A stretch of DNA of 47,946 bases from Gemmata massiliana (GTDB lineage Bacteria > Planctomycetota > Planctomycetia > Gemmatales > Gemmataceae). The stretch's first letter is position 1, and every line of letters starts with the position of its first letter. Made by a program: the position numbers and the translations under genes. The notes under the pieces are model-generated. The model saw only the letters and a program-made list of their open reading frames with translations, was not told the DNA's origin and made no database searches. The stretch lies in NCBI GenBank assembly GCA_000531095.1, contig HG799474.1:68333-116278 (forward strand). The letters are read 5' to 3'. Below are positions 24,264-33,198 of this stretch, piece after piece.

Positions 24264-24295
24264 CGCCGGCGAAAAGCCGGCGTTTCTTTTTGTAT
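24264..24295 (+). terminator. Intrinsic terminator after kdgK
   Basis: CGCCGGC-GAAAA-GCCGGCG (24264-24282) followed by TTTCTTTTTGT. A seven-pair GC stem with a U-rich tail, the clearest terminator in the window. Confidence 0.9.
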
Positions 24296-24317
24296 TTTAA
24301 GTGATATTGCGTATACT
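24290..24317 (+). promoter_or_regulatory. Sigma-70-type promoter candidate for the DGPF/ECF42 unit
   Basis: TTGTAT (24290-24295) and TATACT (24312-24317) are separated by 16 bases in an unusually AT-rich stretch. Its -35 box overlaps the kdgK terminator tail. Transcription would start near 24324, leaving a leader of about 160 bases before the ATG at 24486. Confidence 0.4.
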
Positions 24318-24485
24318 ATTAGCGGGGTGGATTGCGCGCGGAAGCTATCGATCACTCACGGTGATGTGTTCTCGAAAAAATAATTCGGGGCGAGTGTCCG
24401 AACGCTCGTGGCTCGTTCGTTGTCCTTCCGGAATCGGGGATACGGCCCCGGTCCGAGCACGTGAAACTGTTTGGAGACCCGTCCC

Positions 24486-24812
24486 ATGTCGAAGTACCTG
24501 TTCATCTTCCGTCACTCCACCGATCCCCAATCTCAGCCGTCTCCGGAGGAAATGCAAACCTTGGCGGGTCAGTGGTACGCCTGGATGCAGAAGTTCAATG
24601 CGTCGATCCTCCCTGGTGGCGACGGGTTGAAACCGGGCGGCCGGGTTCTCCGAGGGGAAATCGTGACCGATGGTCCTTACGTCGAAGCCAAGGAGTTCGT
24701 CGCCAGCTTCAGCCTGATTCAGGCCGAGAACTACGACGCGGCGCTGGCCATCGCCCGGGAGTGCCCGGGTAACAACCTGATCGAGATTCGCGAATTGGGC
24801 GGCTACGCATGA
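24486..24812 (+). CDS. YCII/DGPF-domain protein
   Basis: 108 residues from ATG 24486 (GGAG eight bases upstream). MSKYLFIFRHS opens the ferredoxin-like YCII fold. VTDGPYVEAKEFVASFSLIQ carries the DGPY/DGPF-type signature, and ECPGNNLIEIRELGGY ends it. Such proteins are encoded beside ECF42 sigma factors and are thought to take part in their signalling, mechanism unknown. It overlaps the sigma-factor start by four bases (ATGA, 24809-24812), so expression is coupled. Confidence 0.9.
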   Translation: MSKYLFIFRHSTDPQSQPSPEEMQTLAGQWYAWMQKFNASILPGGDGLKPGGRVLRGEIVTDGPYVEAKEFVASFSLIQAENYDAALAIARECPGNNLIEIRELGGYA

Positions 24813-26089
24813 GTGAACCCCGCGCCCTCGTAGAGCACTTTTTCCGTCACGAGTTCGGCCTGCTCGTCGCCGTACTGACCCGGTCGCTCGGCGTGCGCCG
24901 ACTTGATCTGGTCGAGGACGTCGTGCAGGCCGCGCTCGTGCAGGCTCTGGAGTCGTGGGCGCGACGCGGCGTTCCCGAAGACCCGGCCGGCTGGCTCTAT
25001 CGCACCGCCCGCAATCTGGCGGTCGACGCCTTACGGCGGGAGCAAACCTACGCTCGGGTACTGCCGCACCTGGCGGACGGAACCGAGCAGGGTGCGGTAC
25101 CACCCGAAGTGCATTTTGCCGACGAGATCGGCGACGAACCGCTCCGCCTCCTCTTCGTGAGCTGCCACGAAGAGGTACCGGCGGAGTCGCGCGTCGCCTT
25201 CGCGCTCCGGACGCTGTGCGGATTCAGTTCGGCCGAAATCGCCCGCGGCCTGCTCACAACCGAGGCCAATGTCCAGAAGCGCATCGAGCGGGCGAGGGAT
25301 CGGTTGCGTGACTTGGACGTTGATTTGGAGGCACCCGCCACCCCCCAACTCCGCGCCCGGCTGGACGCGGTGCTCTCGGTCATTTACCTGCTGTTCAGTC
25401 AGGGTTGCCATGCCACGCACGCCGATGTTCCGATTCGACGCGACTTGTGCGACGAGGCCCGGCGGCTGGCGCAAATGCTGGCCGCGCACCCTGTTGGCGA
25501 CGTCCCGGTGGTACACGCGCTGCTCGCGCTAATGTGCTTCCACGCGGCCCGTTTCGACGCGCGGGTCGCTCTCGACGGCGGCATCGTTCTGTTCGAGCAA
25601 CAGGACCGTTCTAGCTGGAATTGGAGCGGCGTGCGCGAGGGTATGGAGTGGCTCGCGCGGTCCACTGTCGGCGACGAATTGACGCGCTATCACGTGGAAG
25701 CGGGCATCGCCTGGGAACACTGTCGTGCGCCGAGCGTTGCGGACACCGACTGGCACCGGATCGCCGCAGGATACGACGTGCTCGATCGCATTGCGCCGTC
25801 GCCGATCCATGCACTCAATCGCGCCGTTGCCGAAGTTTATCTCCACGGCCCGCAAGCCGGACTCGACCGGCTGGCAGCCGTGGCCCCGGAAGACGTCCCC
25901 GTCCGCTACCCCGGCTGGTACGCGGTCATCGGAGAACTTCACTCGCGTCTCGGCCAGCACCCCGCCGCCGAGCGCGCCTGGCAGGAGGCGCTGCGATTGA
26001 CGAGCGCGAGCGCCGATCAAGAGTTCCTGCGCCGACGACTCGCCGATTGCCGACGCGCCCTCGGTCTTGCGACCGGCGCGCGTTCTTGA
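24809..26089 (+). CDS. ECF42-like RNA polymerase sigma factor with C-terminal extension
   Basis: 426 residues. Sigma region 2 spans about 10-80 (HEFGLLVAVLTRSLGVRRLD, VQAALVQALESW, AGWLYRTARNLAVDALRRE). Region 4 spans about 120-175 (FALRTLCGFSSAEIARGLL, then VQKRIERARDRLRD). A long alpha-helical C-terminal extension (about 180-420, DUF6596-like with TPR-like end HSRLGQHPAAERAWQEALRL) is the hallmark of ECF42, which needs no anti-sigma factor and is thought to be controlled through this domain. Preceded and overlapped by its DGPF partner; the UvrA paralogue starts 45 bases later and is a likely target or partner. Confidence 0.92.
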   Translation: MSEPRALVEHFFRHEFGLLVAVLTRSLGVRRLDLVEDVVQAALVQALESWARRGVPEDPAGWLYRTARNLAVDALRREQTYARVLPHLADGTEQGAVPPEVHFADEIGDEPLRLLFVSCHEEVPAESRVAFALRTLCGFSSAEIARGLLTTEANVQKRIERARDRLRDLDVDLEAPATPQLRARLDAVLSVIYLLFSQGCHATHADVPIRRDLCDEARRLAQMLAAHPVGDVPVVHALLALMCFHAARFDARVALDGGIVLFEQQDRSSWNWSGVREGMEWLARSTVGDELTRYHVEAGIAWEHCRAPSVADTDWHRIAAGYDVLDRIAPSPIHALNRAVAEVYLHGPQAGLDRLAAVAPEDVPVRYPGWYAVIGELHSRLGQHPAAERAWQEALRLTSASADQEFLRRRLADCRRALGLATGARS

Positions 26090-26134
26090 GATACGCCCGC
26101 GGTACCGGGATCTAACCGTTCAAGGAGAGAATTC

Positions 26135-28384
26135 GTGCCCCAGGAATACATCGAGATCCGCGGCGCACGCGAGAACAATTTGAAGAACGTGTCTCTGCGC
26201 ATCCCCAAGCGCAAGATCACGATCTTTACGGGCGTGTCCGGCTCCGGGAAATCGTCGATCGTATTCGATACGATTGCGAACGAAGCGCAGCGGCTGCTGA
26301 ACGAGAACTTCAGCCTGTTCATCCGCAACTTCTTGCCGCGCTACCCCCAACCAGAAGCCGACGCGATCGAAAACCTGAGCATGGCCGTCGTGGTGGACCA
26401 GAAGCGGCTCGGCGGCGGCTCTCACTCGACCGTGGGGACGGTGACCGACATCTACAGCATCCTGCGCCGCCTCTTTTGGCGCATCGGTCAGCCCTTCGCC
26501 GGTCCGGTCAACGTCTTCAGCTTCAACGATCCGCAGGGCATGTGCCCGAACTGTAACGGACTCGGGCGCAAACTGGACGTCGATCTGGATAAGTTCCTGG
26601 ACACGTCCAAATCGCTCAACGAAGGCGCGCTCCTGTTCCCGGACTATGCAGTGGACAAATGGGATTGGAGCCTCTGCATTCAAACCGGCTTGTTCGACGC
26701 GGATAAGAAACTCTCGAAATACACCAAAAAGGAAATGGACTCGCTGCTGTACAGCGAGCCGATGAAGATCAAGACCAAGATCGGCGCCAAAGAGATCAAT
26801 CTGACTTTCCAGGGCATTCTCGAGAAGTTCGCCTCCAAGTACATTCGACGCGACATCAAAACGATGTCGGAGCGCACACAGAAAGCGGTGGCCCCCTACA
26901 TGACGATGGGGCCGTGTTCTGTGTGCGGGGGAGGGCGGCTCAGCCAGGCGGTGTTGAAGTGCAAAATCAACGATCGCAACATTGCTGAGCTGGCGAACAC
27001 GGAGATCACGGAGTTGATCGGATTCTTGAAAGCGATTCAAGATCCGATCGCCCGACCCATCGTGAATACGCTGGTCGAGCGCCTGCAACACCTGGTGGAT
27101 ATCGGTCTCGAATATCTCAACCTGAACCGCGAGACCGACACACTGTCCGGCGGCGAATCGCAGCGCATCAAGATCGTCAAGCACCTCAGTAGCAGCCTGA
27201 TGGACGTGACATACGTCTTCGACGAACCCAGCACGGGCATGCACCCGCGCGACGTTCACCGCATGAACGAGCTGCTACAGAAGTTACGCGACAAGGGGAA
27301 CACGGTCATCGTTGTGGAGCACGATCCGGACGTGATTAAAGTGGCGGATCACATCGTCGACGTCGGTCCGCGCGCGGGGCGGCACGGCGGTGAGATCGTC
27401 TTCGAGGGCAGCTATAAAGATTTACTGCGTGCCGATACGCTAACCGGCAAACACATCAAACAGAACGTTCCGCTGAAGGGCGAATTCCGCAAGCCTAGGG
27501 GGAAGTTGTCAGTTAAGAACGCCAAAGCGAACAACCTGCAAAATGTCAGCGTGGATATTCCTACCGGTGTGCTGACGGTAGTAACGGGCGTGGCCGGTTC
27601 GGGAAAGAGTTCCCTGATCAACCGGGTGTTTTTGCAGCAGCACCCCGACGCGATTGTCATCGATCAATCCGCGGTGGGCGCGTCCAGTCGCTCCAACCCC
27701 GCGACCTACACCGGCATCATGGACGACGTCCGCAAGGCGTTCGCCACAGCCAACAAGGTTTCCGCCGCGCTGTTCAGTTTCAACTCCAAGGGCGCGTGCG
27801 ACAACTGCCAGGGGCTCGGCGTGATTTACACCGATCTGGCCTTTTTGAGCGAAGTGAAGACGCCCTGCGAAGTGTGCGGCGGCAAGCGCTTTAAAGACGA
27901 CGTGCTGGCCTACAAACTGAAGGGCAAATCCATCAGCGACGTGCTGGCCATGAACGTGCAGCAGGCGCTGGAGCACTTTGAGATCCCAGAAGTGCGGCGC
28001 AAACTACAAGCGATGAGTGACGTGGGGCTGGATTATCTGAGTTTGGGGCAACCGCTCAGCACGCTTTCGGGCGGGGAGTGCCAGCGCATCAAATTGGCCA
28101 GTGAGTTGCACAAAAAGGGTAGTGTTTATGTGATGGACGAGCCTACTACCGGTTTGCACATGTCGGATATCGGCCATCTTTTGGGGGTCATGAATCGTCT
28201 AGTAGATACCGGAAACACGGTGATCGTCATCGAGCACAATCTGCACGTGATTAAGAACGCCGATTGGATCATCGATATCGGGCCGGAAGGCGGCAGTAAG
28301 GGCGGTACCGTCATGTTTGAAGGTACCCCTCGAGACCTTCAGCGGGCCAAGCGATCGCTTACCAGTGCCTACATTCAAGACTGA
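26135..28384 (+). CDS. UvrA-like ABC ATPase paralogue (short type)
   Basis: 749 residues from GTG 26135 with AAGGAGAG six bases upstream, against about 940 for housekeeping UvrA. Two ABC modules: Walker A GVSGSGKSS (33-41) and GVAGSGKSS (about 485-493), signatures LSGGESQR (from 337) and LSGGECQR (from 644), Walker B YVFDEPSTG and YVMDEPTTG. Zinc-binding Cys pairs CPNCNGLG/CSVCGG and CDNCQGLG/CEVCGG are retained. The shorter length suggests a reduced UvrB-binding or insertion domain. Such paralogues occur in resistance and stress settings, so excision repair with UvrB is not assured. Third codon positions are visibly less GC-rich than neighbours (for example 27400-27500, 28100-28230), hinting at horizontal origin. 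Confidence 0.9.
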   Translation: MPQEYIEIRGARENNLKNVSLRIPKRKITIFTGVSGSGKSSIVFDTIANEAQRLLNENFSLFIRNFLPRYPQPEADAIENLSMAVVVDQKRLGGGSHSTVGTVTDIYSILRRLFWRIGQPFAGPVNVFSFNDPQGMCPNCNGLGRKLDVDLDKFLDTSKSLNEGALLFPDYAVDKWDWSLCIQTGLFDADKKLSKYTKKEMDSLLYSEPMKIKTKIGAKEINLTFQGILEKFASKYIRRDIKTMSERTQKAVAPYMTMGPCSVCGGGRLSQAVLKCKINDRNIAELANTEITELIGFLKAIQDPIARPIVNTLVERLQHLVDIGLEYLNLNRETDTLSGGESQRIKIVKHLSSSLMDVTYVFDEPSTGMHPRDVHRMNELLQKLRDKGNTVIVVEHDPDVIKVADHIVDVGPRAGRHGGEIVFEGSYKDLLRADTLTGKHIKQNVPLKGEFRKPRGKLSVKNAKANNLQNVSVDIPTGVLTVVTGVAGSGKSSLINRVFLQQHPDAIVIDQSAVGASSRSNPATYTGIMDDVRKAFATANKVSAALFSFNSKGACDNCQGLGVIYTDLAFLSEVKTPCEVCGGKRFKDDVLAYKLKGKSISDVLAMNVQQALEHFEIPEVRRKLQAMSDVGLDYLSLGQPLSTLSGGECQRIKLASELHKKGSVYVMDEPTTGLHMSDIGHLLGVMNRLVDTGNTVIVIEHNLHVIKNADWIIDIGPEGGSKGGTVMFEGTPRDLQRAKRSLTSAYIQD

Positions 28385-28475
28385 TCGCGCTGTCCCGGGC
28401 AATTCCGGCCGGGGTGGGTGGCCGGAGGGCCGAGAATGTCAGCATTTGTTAGCATGCGGCTCGTCGAGACATAGA

Positions 28476-28588
28476 GGCGAACGGTCGGTGTGAGCCGGCC
28501 GGTGAACCCACTAACCGCTGCCGCCACACCGTGCGCGTGCAGTAGTTGATTGTGTCTCTCACCGGCCGGCTCACACCGGCCGTTCGCC
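28476..28588. repeat. 30-bp inverted repeat with 53-base spacer
   Basis: Arms 28476-28505 and 28559-28588 are complementary at 29 of 30 positions; the inner half contains TGTGAGCCGGCCGGTGA. It lies between convergent stops of the UvrA-like gene (28384) and the catalase gene (28617). It may serve as a long bidirectional terminator or be a remnant of a small mobile element. Part of it resembles the hairpin at 43535-43576. Confidence 0.75.
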
Positions 28589-28616
28589 AAGAATGCCACG
28601 AGCAGGCGTTTGCAAT

Positions 28617-29552
28617 TTACTTTGCAGCGGCAGCTCGGCGGCGCCGACCGCTCAGCAGGTAGATATCGGACCGGACGTCCGTGAGCGGGTCGCCCGCGGA
28701 GTCGATTCCGTCCACTCGCGGGATCGGGTCGAAGATGATCTTCCGCATTTCCGGGTTCAGCTCGTCGACCCGTTCGGTGATCGTGAGCGTGCCGAAAGGC
28801 ACCCGTTCGCGGGACTCGGGCCAAACGCTCGTGGCGTCCGTTACTTCGTCCCCGTCCTGGGCCAATTGCACCACGACGCGGAACGTGACCGCGCCTTTCG
28901 ACAGGCGCTCGGAAAGTTCGGCCACGAGGAAGTCCGCGGTCTTCGTCGCGGCTTGTTCCGGGCTGAGGAACTCGGTTCCCGCGTCCGGTACGAGGCGGAA
29001 CCGCCCGAACCGGCTCGTGCCCTCGGCGTTCGTGAACTTGAACGCGGTCACGGCGAAGAACGCTTGCCGGGCGAAGCTCGACGGGATCGGCTTCGGGGCT
29101 TCAACGAACTTCCTGGTCATGGGGTGCGTGGCGAGGAACTGCGCGACCGGTGGCGGCGTTGGTGCGTCGGGACCGCTGGCCGCGACCGCACGCAGGAACT
29201 CCAGGAACTCTTCCCCCGTTCGGGCCGGGAAGCCGTTGTGCGAGTGGGCGATGATGTCCGTGTGGACGTGATCGGCCAGGTTGAAGCGGACCGCGAACCC
29301 CTGCGGACTCGACCCCTTCGGATCGTTATCGGCCAGAGTCGGGATTCCGCCGGACAGCGAGAACCGCACGGTGACGGGGGTGGACGGCCGGGTCGCGTGC
29401 GGCGCCCGCGTCAGCTTTGCGGCTTCAGGGGCGGGGGCGAACGTGCCGGAGTACAGGAACCCCTTCGCGTGCGCCGGTCGGAACCCGGCATGAACGCCAC
29501 CGGAGAGCTTGTCGAGGACATCGAGCAGGTCGGTAATCAGTGCGGACGACAT
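28617..29552 (-). CDS. Small catalase-family peroxidase
   Basis: 311 residues from ATG 29552 (GGAG upstream). Shorter than classical catalases (about 480), matching the catalase-related peroxidase group. Recognisable blocks are GVHAGFRPAHAKGFLYSG with the distal histidine, VTVRFSLSGG, DNDPKGSSPQGFAVRFNL, DIIAHSHNGFPARTGEEFLE and a C-terminal DVRSDIYLLSGRR. No signal peptide is visible. It would decompose peroxides with haem, fitting the neighbouring peroxide and electrophile genes further right. It is divergent from the MgtC gene across 226 bases with no clear regulatory site. Confidence 0.88.
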   Translation of the reverse strand: MSSALITDLLDVLDKLSGGVHAGFRPAHAKGFLYSGTFAPAPEAAKLTRAPHATRPSTPVTVRFSLSGGIPTLADNDPKGSSPQGFAVRFNLADHVHTDIIAHSHNGFPARTGEEFLEFLRAVAASGPDAPTPPPVAQFLATHPMTRKFVEAPKPIPSSFARQAFFAVTAFKFTNAEGTSRFGRFRLVPDAGTEFLSPEQAATKTADFLVAELSERLSKGAVTFRVVVQLAQDGDEVTDATSVWPESRERVPFGTLTITERVDELNPEMRKIIFDPIPRVDGIDSAGDPLTDVRSDIYLLSGRRRRAAAAK

Positions 29553-29778
29553 ATTACGAGACTCCGGGATCGTGGGTGAATCGTGCAGGGCACGGCCTGA
29601 AATGCACAACGGAGATACCGCCCAACTTATAGAAGCGGTGGGACCGCACAAAGCGTATGTACCGAGTGGTTCGCGAACCTTATCGGAATCGGCACGGGGA
29701 CGTCTCGTGGCGTGGCGATTGCTGTGAGCACTGAAGTTAAGGGCGAATTCACGAATCACCACGGGAAACGGTGCTGCT

Positions 29779-30300
29779 ATGAGCAGTTGGGGGCAACAAA
29801 TCTGGAGCACGGTACAGGAGGAGTTCTCGGACCTTCCCGACGCCGCGCAGGTGACCCGCGTTGTTCTTCGACTGGTGATTGCGGCGGTACTGGGCGGGGT
29901 GCTGGGGTACGAGCGGGAATCCAAGGGGCGCGCTGCGGGCACGCGAACGCACATGTTGGTCGCGATCGGTGCGGCTCTTTTCGTGCTGATCCCGCACCTG
30001 TCCAAAGTGTCGGACGCGGACCTCACCCGCGTCTTGCAGGGACTGGTGGCCGGGATCGGGTTCCTCGGTGCCGGGACCATTGTTCGGGGATCGGGCCAGG
30101 AAGACGTAAAGGGGCTGACGACCGCGGCGGGCATCTGGTTGACCGCCGCGATCGGGGTTGCCGCGGGCCTGGGCCGCGAAGCGACCGCACTACTGGCGAC
30201 TGCGCTGGCTCTCTTCGTGCTGCACGGGCTTCCCAAACTCATACCGTCCTTGCACTACAACGGATCGCCTCCGGAGGACGAAGCGAAGTCGAAGAAGTGA
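29779..30300 (+). CDS. MgtC/SapB-family membrane protein
   Basis: 173 residues with four hydrophobic helices in the first 150. Family motifs: LVIAAVLGGVLGYERESKGR with the conserved ERE, AAGTRTHMLVAIGAAL, GLVAGIGFLGAGTIV and GLTTAAGIWLTAAIGVAAG. The C-terminal cytoplasmic domain of pathogen MgtC is missing, and a short charged tail ends the protein, as in most environmental members. The family is tied to magnesium stress and regulation of P-type or F-type ATPases; role here unknown. The stop at 30300 faces the PPOX gene stop at 30322. Confidence 0.9.
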   Translation: MSSWGQQIWSTVQEEFSDLPDAAQVTRVVLRLVIAAVLGGVLGYERESKGRAAGTRTHMLVAIGAALFVLIPHLSKVSDADLTRVLQGLVAGIGFLGAGTIVRGSGQEDVKGLTTAAGIWLTAAIGVAAGLGREATALLATALALFVLHGLPKLIPSLHYNGSPPEDEAKSKK

Positions 30301-30321
30301 ACCTGACTCACGAGGCGGCCC

Positions 30322-30945
30322 TTACTGCGGACCGGCTGGCGCGGCTGTGCGCAATCGCTTGACTTCGGCCTCCAGTTCCGTGATCCGCGCCTGGAGCTTC
30401 TCGACGACCGGGGCAATCTCTTCGTTCGTGTACCGCGGGTGAATGTGCTGAGGGCAATTGCTGTCCCACGCCTCGACCGTGAACAGGATCGCCCGCTCCA
30501 CCTTGCCGGGGTAGCTCGGGTCGCGGAGCTTCGCTTCCAGGTCCGCGTCGCCCTCGACCGCCCGCGCGGTGCCCCACAGTTTCACGCGCTGGCGGTTCGC
30601 GTAGTCCATCAGGAAGATGAACGCCTTCGGGTTCTCGGACAGGTTGCCCAGCGTAAGGTACTGCTTGTTGCCGCCGAAGTCGGCGAACCCGAGCGTGCGT
30701 TCGTCGATGACTTTGAGGAACCCCGTCGGGCCGCCGCGGTGCTGGATGTACGGCTGCCCGTCGGCGGTCGCGGTGCCCAGATAGAACATGTCCCGCTCGG
30801 CGATGAAGGCGGCCAGTTCGGGCGTAACGGTGGTTTCCCAACTGCCGCTGCGCTCCATCCGGGCGTAGCTGTTGCGGGAGCCTTTTCGCTCCTGAAGGGC
30901 CTTCACCGCGGGGGTGAAGGCGACGTCGCTGGAGTATTTTCGCAT
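30322..30945 (-). CDS. Pyridoxamine 5'-phosphate oxidase-fold (split-barrel flavin) protein
   Basis: 207 residues. The FMN-binding split barrel runs from about 45 to 165: FIAERDMFYLGTATADGQPY, IQHRGGPTGFLKVID, LGFADFGGNKQYLTLGNLSE, IFLMDYANRQRVKLWGTARA. The C-terminus CPQHIHPRYTNEEI is followed by a coiled coil (VEKLQARITELEAEVKRLR). This subgroup is not the PLP-synthesis enzyme but a flavin-dependent reductase or oxidase of unknown substrate. Last gene of the five-gene leftward operon, 17 bases after the hydrolase stop. Confidence 0.88.
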   Translation of the reverse strand: MRKYSSDVAFTPAVKALQERKGSRNSYARMERSGSWETTVTPELAAFIAERDMFYLGTATADGQPYIQHRGGPTGFLKVIDERTLGFADFGGNKQYLTLGNLSENPKAFIFLMDYANRQRVKLWGTARAVEGDADLEAKLRDPSYPGKVERAILFTVEAWDSNCPQHIHPRYTNEEIAPVVEKLQARITELEAEVKRLRTAAPAGPQ

Positions 30946-30962
30946 GGGACACCCTCATCGGG

Positions 30963-31928
30963 TTATTTCTTGTTCACGTGCTTACCGAGGAAGTTGCGCA
31001 TCAGTTCGGCGATCTCGGCCCCGTTGGTTTCCAGAGCGAAGTGCCCCGCGTCCAGGAGGTGGAACTCGAGCGTCTTCAGGTCGCGCTTGTACGGCTCGGC
31101 CCCGGCCGCGGGGAAAATCTGATCGTTCTTGCCCCACGCGATCAGCACCGGCGGCTGGTGCTTGCGGAAGTACTCCTGCCACTTCGGGTACAGCGGCGGG
31201 TTGCTGCCGTAGCTCAGGAACAGGTCGAGCTGGATCTCGTCGTTCCCCTTGCGGTCGAGCAGGAACTGGTCGTGGGCCGCACCGTCCGGGCTGACCAGTT
31301 CGGGGTTCTTGACCCCGTGCGTGTACTGCCACTTCGTGGTCTCGTAAGTCAGGGCGTCGCGAAGGGCATTGCGCTTGTCCTTGTTAGCGGGTTCCTTCCA
31401 GTACGCCTTGATGGGCTTCCAGAACTCATTGTCCAAACCCTCTTCGTAGGCGTTACCGTTCTGCACCACGATCGCGGTGATGCGGTCCGGGTATTTGACC
31501 GCGATCCGGTATCCGACCGGCGCCCCGTAGTCCTGCACGTAGAGGGCGAACTTCTTGAGTTCCACCTTCTCGGTGAACTGATCGATCACGTCCGCGAGGT
31601 TGTCGAAGGTGTACTTGAACTTGTCGCGCGACGGCATCGAACTGTGGCCGTACCCGGGGTAATCGGGTGCGATCACGCGGTACTTGTCGCCCAGCGCCGG
31701 GAGCAAGTTGCGGAACATCTGCGAGCTGGTCGGGAACCCGTGGAGCAGAAGGATCGCGGGGGCGTCCTTCGGTCCGGCTTCGCGGTAGAAGATGTCCAGG
31801 TCACCAACTTTCACCGTCTTGTGCGCCACCTTGACGGCAGGCGCCGGTTGTTGAGCGACGGCGGAACCAGCCAGGCCGACCGTCAACGCGACGGCCGCAA
31901 TCGGGGCGAATACTACCGGGCGGATCAT
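30963..31928 (-). CDS. Exported alpha/beta hydrolase (epoxide hydrolase/haloalkane dehalogenase type)
   Basis: 321 residues from ATG 31928 with AGGAGAC upstream. A signal peptide (MIRPVVFAPIAAVALTVGLA...VAQ) precedes an alpha/beta-hydrolase fold with LLLHGFPTSSQMFRNLLPAL (oxyanion HGFP). The nucleophile elbow VQDYGAPVG has aspartate, not serine, as in epoxide hydrolases and haloalkane dehalogenases. The C-terminal GKNDQIFPAAGAE and DAGHFALET hold the acid and the catalytic histidine. It would detoxify epoxides or halogenated compounds outside the cytoplasm. Fourth gene of the operon that begins at 33765. Confidence 0.9.
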   Translation of the reverse strand: MIRPVVFAPIAAVALTVGLAGSAVAQQPAPAVKVAHKTVKVGDLDIFYREAGPKDAPAILLLHGFPTSSQMFRNLLPALGDKYRVIAPDYPGYGHSSMPSRDKFKYTFDNLADVIDQFTEKVELKKFALYVQDYGAPVGYRIAVKYPDRITAIVVQNGNAYEEGLDNEFWKPIKAYWKEPANKDKRNALRDALTYETTKWQYTHGVKNPELVSPDGAAHDQFLLDRKGNDEIQLDLFLSYGSNPPLYPKWQEYFRKHQPPVLIAWGKNDQIFPAAGAEPYKRDLKTLEFHLLDAGHFALETNGAEIAELMRNFLGKHVNKK

Positions 31929-31982
31929 GATCGTGTCTCCTGTTTGAAGGCGTGAGGGGGATTCGGGATTCACGGTGCTGAA

Positions 31983-32615
31983 TTAGACCGCGGTCGCAGG
32001 CTCTGCCTTGATTGTCGCGGTCGCGGTTGCGAGAGACGACTTCGCGTCCCGCTTTCGCAAATATGCTTTTGCCGAGTCAGCCATCGTAACCACAGCGGCG
32101 CCCATCATGATCGCGTCCTTGATGACGAGTCGACCGGCGCCGGACAGAAGCGGGAATCCATGCTCCGTACTTCCGAGCGGCGGAACCCAAGTTTCGGGAG
32201 TTGTGATGAGGAACGAGAGTGTCGCGAACGACATCACGAACACCAAGAAGCTGCCGACGGCCGAGACTCCCGGGAACACCGGGTGGAGTGCGATGAGGAC
32301 GCCGTAAGCGACGATCACCGAACCGAGACCGTAAGCGAACAGGTACGTCCCGTTCTGCTCGTGCCATTCGCGGTTGGCGGGCACCAGTTCGCCCTCGCGG
32401 TTCATGTGCTTACGGTATTCGCCCGCGGGCTGATGGTAGAAGAAGTTCATGAGAGGACTGTTGGCCACGAACGGGACGATTCCCTCGTCCTCGTACTTGA
32501 AGATCTTGAGGCCGCCGATCCACACCAGCACCACGACCAACCCGACGCGGGTCAGGGCGATACCAAATTTGTCCGCTCGCGCGGCCAGCTCGAACAGTTG
32601 GTTGATCCGGTTCAT
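31983..32615 (-). CDS. DUF417-family membrane protein (RclC/YkgB-like)
   Basis: 210 residues from ATG 32615 (GGAG upstream). Four hydrophobic helices: ALTRVGLVVVLVWIGGLKIF, a loop with NSPLMNFFYHQPAGEY, FAYGLGSVIVAYGVLIALH, VSAVGSFLVFVMSFATLSFL and a last one near GRLVIKDAIMMGAAVVTMA. The WIGGLKIFKYEDEGI and SPLM motifs are typical of DUF417; in E. coli RclC belongs to the reactive-chlorine resistance set. Its exact role is unknown. Position inside an operon of peroxide- and electrophile-related genes agrees with an oxidative-stress function. Confidence 0.88.
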   Translation of the reverse strand: MNRINQLFELAARADKFGIALTRVGLVVVLVWIGGLKIFKYEDEGIVPFVANSPLMNFFYHQPAGEYRKHMNREGELVPANREWHEQNGTYLFAYGLGSVIVAYGVLIALHPVFPGVSAVGSFLVFVMSFATLSFLITTPETWVPPLGSTEHGFPLLSGAGRLVIKDAIMMGAAVVTMADSAKAYLRKRDAKSSLATATATIKAEPATAV

Positions 32616-32661
32616 GACAGATGCTCCGCGAAACACTCGGTCGAAAAAGTTGGGGAGTGGG

Positions 32662-33135
32662 TTACCGCACGTCCGGGATGCCCGGGTGGTCCGCCGGTCG
32701 GGGACCGGGTGCGGGCCAGAAGAACGTCCGCTCCTCTTCGCGAATAGCGAGGTCGTTGATGCTCGCCTCGCGCCGGCGCATCAGCCCGCGCTCGTCGAAC
32801 TCCCACAACTCGTTGCCGTAGCTGCGGAACCAGTTCCCGGCGTGGTCCTGCCACTCGTAGCGGAACCGGACCGCGATGTGGTCCGCGGTGAACGCCCACA
32901 GCGCCTTCACCAGCCGGTAGTCGAGTTCCTTCTCCCACTTGCGAGTGAGAAACGCGCGGATCTCGTCGCGCCCGACCGGGAACTCGCTCCGGTTGCGCCA
33001 AACCGAGTCCTCAGTGTAGGCCAGCGCCACGCGCTCCGGGTCGCGGGTGTTCCAGGCGTTCTCGGCCAGTCGGACCTTTTGAGTGGCGGTTTCCAGAGTG
33101 AACGGCGGAGCAATTACGGTGTGCGTCGGGTTCAT
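32662..33135 (-). CDS. DUF1348-family, NTF2-like protein
   Basis: 157 residues. TATQKVRLAENAWNTRDPER opens the NTF2-like cone. YTEDSVWRNRSEFPVGRDEI, FLTRKWEKELDYRLVKALW and VRFRYEWQDHAGNWFRSYGN are DUF1348 hallmarks, followed by LMRRREASINDLAI. The family is usually a small soluble enzyme or ligand-binding protein of unknown substrate, frequent in oxidative-stress and xenobiotic operons. Second gene of the leftward operon, 63 bases after the AhpD-like gene. Confidence 0.9.
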   Translation of the reverse strand: MNPTHTVIAPPFTLETATQKVRLAENAWNTRDPERVALAYTEDSVWRNRSEFPVGRDEIRAFLTRKWEKELDYRLVKALWAFTADHIAVRFRYEWQDHAGNWFRSYGNELWEFDERGLMRRREASINDLAIREEERTFFWPAPGPRPADHPGIPDVR

Positions 33136-33198
33136 GGCTTCTCCAATCAGGTAAGAGCGAATGCCCGCAAGGAATCCGCGGGCGCTGAACGGAAAGAA

